Assembly (NCBI GenBank): GCA_027371665.1
Contig: DAHXMP010000077.1
Coordinates: 1-8,696 of the forward strand
DNA length: 8,696 nucleotides
Origin: Bacteroidota bacterium
GTDB taxonomy: Bacteria > Bacteroidota > Ignavibacteria > Kapaibacteriales > UBA2268
Reading direction: 5' to 3'
The notes beneath the pieces were generated by a model that saw nothing but the letters and a program-made list of their open reading frames with translations, had not been told where the DNA came from and did not search any database. Shown here in pieces: positions 7,876 through 8,696 of this stretch (its first letter is position 1; every line of letters starts with the position of its first letter). Position numbers and translations under genes: made by a program.

Positions 7876-8613
7876 TCAATTTGTTTCCACATCTAATTTC
7901 TTCCCTTTCGTTTCAGGGAATGTCCATATCCAGGCTCCTGTCAGAATTGCAAAAAGTGCAGCAAGGCTAATTCCTCCTGACAAACCGTATTTGAGAGCAA
8001 CAACCGATATTATAACCGGAGTGAAAAACTGGATACCCCGTGCAAGATTAAATGCAGAACCCATGGCAGTACTTCGTATATTGGTCGGAAATAATTCCGA
8101 GAATAAAGGGCCATAGCCTCCGAACATCCCGGTACCGAATCCGACGATGAACATAAAAAATAAAATGACAAAGGGATAAGCTGCGATAGTCTCCCAAAGA
8201 AGAGTTATCATAATTAATCCAAGTGCCATGACCACTGAATAAATAGAATATGCAGGCCTTCTGCCGGTACTATCCGAAACAAAACCAAAAGTCGAATATC
8301 CTATTAATCCTCCTAATTGTGTAATAAGCATCCATGATGTTGATTTGACAATCGGCATATTTCTTTCATGGTGAAGGTAACCCGGAAGCCATGAATAAGT
8401 AAACCAATAAGCCGACATATCGAAAATCGCAAGGATTAAAGCAAGAATGAACAACTTTCTGTGTTTCCGTGACAGAAGTATTTTCAATTTGCCTTCACTA
8501 ACTATATCCTGTCCTGCTTCTTTTTGTTTTTTTGATAATTTCCTTTTTTCAGCCCATAAATCAGATTCGGGCAGACTCCTGCGTATAAAAATAATAATCA
8601 GAGCCGGAAGAAT
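7876..8613 (-). CDS. MFS transporter, metabolite:H+ symporter type, C-terminal half only
   Basis: The stop is TGA (complement of 7876-7878). The minus-strand frame codes for 245 credible residues up to 8613, beginning in mid-helix with ILPALIIIFIRR (end of TM6), then SLPESDLW and a charged central loop. TM7-12 follow. The TM8-9 loop carries GFVSDSTGRRP, an MFS motif-A variant. FSELFPTNIRSTAMG after TM10 and FPETKGKKLD at the C-terminus are typical of sugar/organic-acid/aromatic-acid or sialate-type proton symporters; the substrate is undetermined. The first possible start codon in frame is a TTG at 8485-8487. It would yield a 203-residue protein, but this is not the true start, because family-like sequence continues upstream. 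Beyond 8613 the frame enters the inverted-repeat arm, loses family character and meets TGA at 8668-8670. TM1-6 are missing. The break is probably an artefact of the contig end rather than a real pseudogene. Confidence 0.88.
   Translation of the reverse strand: MLPALIIIFIRRSLPESDLWAEKRKLSKKQKEAGQDIVSEGKLKILLSRKHRKLFILALILAIFDMSAYWFTYSWLPGYLHHERNMPIVKSTSWMLITQLGGLIGYSTFGFVSDSTGRRPAYSIYSVVMALGLIMITLLWETIAAYPFVILFFMFIVGFGTGMFGGYGPLFSELFPTNIRSTAMGSAFNLARGIQFFTPVIISVVALKYGLSGGISLAALFAILTGAWIWTFPETKGKKLDVETN
8444..8524 (+). repeat. Inverted repeat, left arm (81 bp)
   Basis: Every base pairs with the complement of 8616-8696 (position sum 17140) without a mismatch. Pairing stops at 8525/8615. This arm lies inside the MFS gene, where it codes in frame for the end of the central loop and the start of TM7, so it is the original copy. 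The spacer 8525-8615 is unique and also codes in frame for the MFS protein. Confidence 0.97.
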
Positions 8614-8615
8614 AG

Positions 8616-8696
8616 AAAAGAAGCAGGACAGGATATAGTTAGTGAAGGCAAATTGAAAATACTTCTGTCACGGAAACACAGAAAGTTGTTCATTCT
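8616..8696 (-). repeat. Inverted repeat, right arm (81 bp), reaching the last base of the window
   Basis: This is a perfect reverse copy of 8444-8524, ending exactly at the window end. Read in the MFS frame it gives residues unlike TM6 and an in-frame TGA at 8668-8670, where TM1-6 coding sequence would be expected. It is therefore best treated as a fold-back duplicate and not as genomic sequence until checked. It may extend further in the real molecule; the window cannot show that. Confidence 0.95.

Noticed and set aside
7851..7878. Terminator between the convergent cueP and MFS genes (TGATA/TATCA stem)
   Set aside because: The stem is only 5 bp, AT-rich, with a loop of about 21 nt and no proper T-run; it overlaps both stop codons and is probably chance.
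7847..8116. 89-residue plus-strand open frame overlapping the end of the MFS gene
   Set aside because: It is wholly complementary to the conserved C-terminal MFS coding sequence apart from its first few codons; the minus-strand protein shows clear family motifs and this one shows none.
8447..8638. 63-residue plus-strand open frame across the inverted repeat
   Set aside because: It is antisense to the MFS gene, has no family character, and arises from the repeat arms.
8444..8696. Invertible promoter segment, transposon terminal repeats or attenuator hairpin at the right end
   Set aside because: There is no recombinase or transposase. The arms and spacer are in-frame MFS coding sequence, and the repeat ends exactly at the last base, which fits a fold-back artefact better.

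Overview
The window is an AT-rich, tightly packed bacterial fragment, probably from the Bacteroidota/Ignavibacteriota side of the FCB group. This is an inference from three things: weak or absent Shine-Dalgarno sequences, three upstream matches to the Bacteroidetes-type -7 promoter motif TAnnTTTG, and the flavour of the proteins. Both ends cut through genes. The right end looks like a physical contig end, because it folds back on itself.

Layout, left to right. A ChaN/Tiki-type (haem- or iron-associated) exported protein runs leftward out of the window (1-537, minus strand). Divergent from it, across a 171-bp spacer with one candidate promoter per strand, is a cysteine-rich DUF116 protein (709-1515). 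After a 132-bp gap holding an 18-bp near-palindrome comes a complete tripartite RND efflux operon: periplasmic adaptor (1648-2763), HAE1-type inner-membrane pump (2806-5949) and TolC-family outer-membrane channel (5930-7219, overlapping the pump gene by 20 bp). A CueP-family periplasmic copper-binding protein, probably a lipoprotein, follows behind its own candidate promoter (7299-7850). Convergent to it is the C-terminal half of an MFS transporter (7876-about 8613, minus strand).

How the genes work together: adaptor, pump and channel should form one envelope-spanning, proton-driven exporter. The pump carries the drug-type Asp-Asp motif, not the heavy-metal-type motif, so its nearness to CueP does not make it a copper exporter. 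ChaN-like, CueP and perhaps the Cys-rich DUF116 protein share a loose metal/redox theme, but nothing shows that they are linked.

The most unusual structure is a perfect 81-bp inverted repeat (8444-8524 and 8616-8696, 91-bp spacer) that ends exactly at the last base. It interrupts the MFS gene within a transmembrane helix and is best explained as a fold-back assembly or library artefact. I found no clearly novel biological system, and no RNA genes, CRISPR arrays or insertion sequences.
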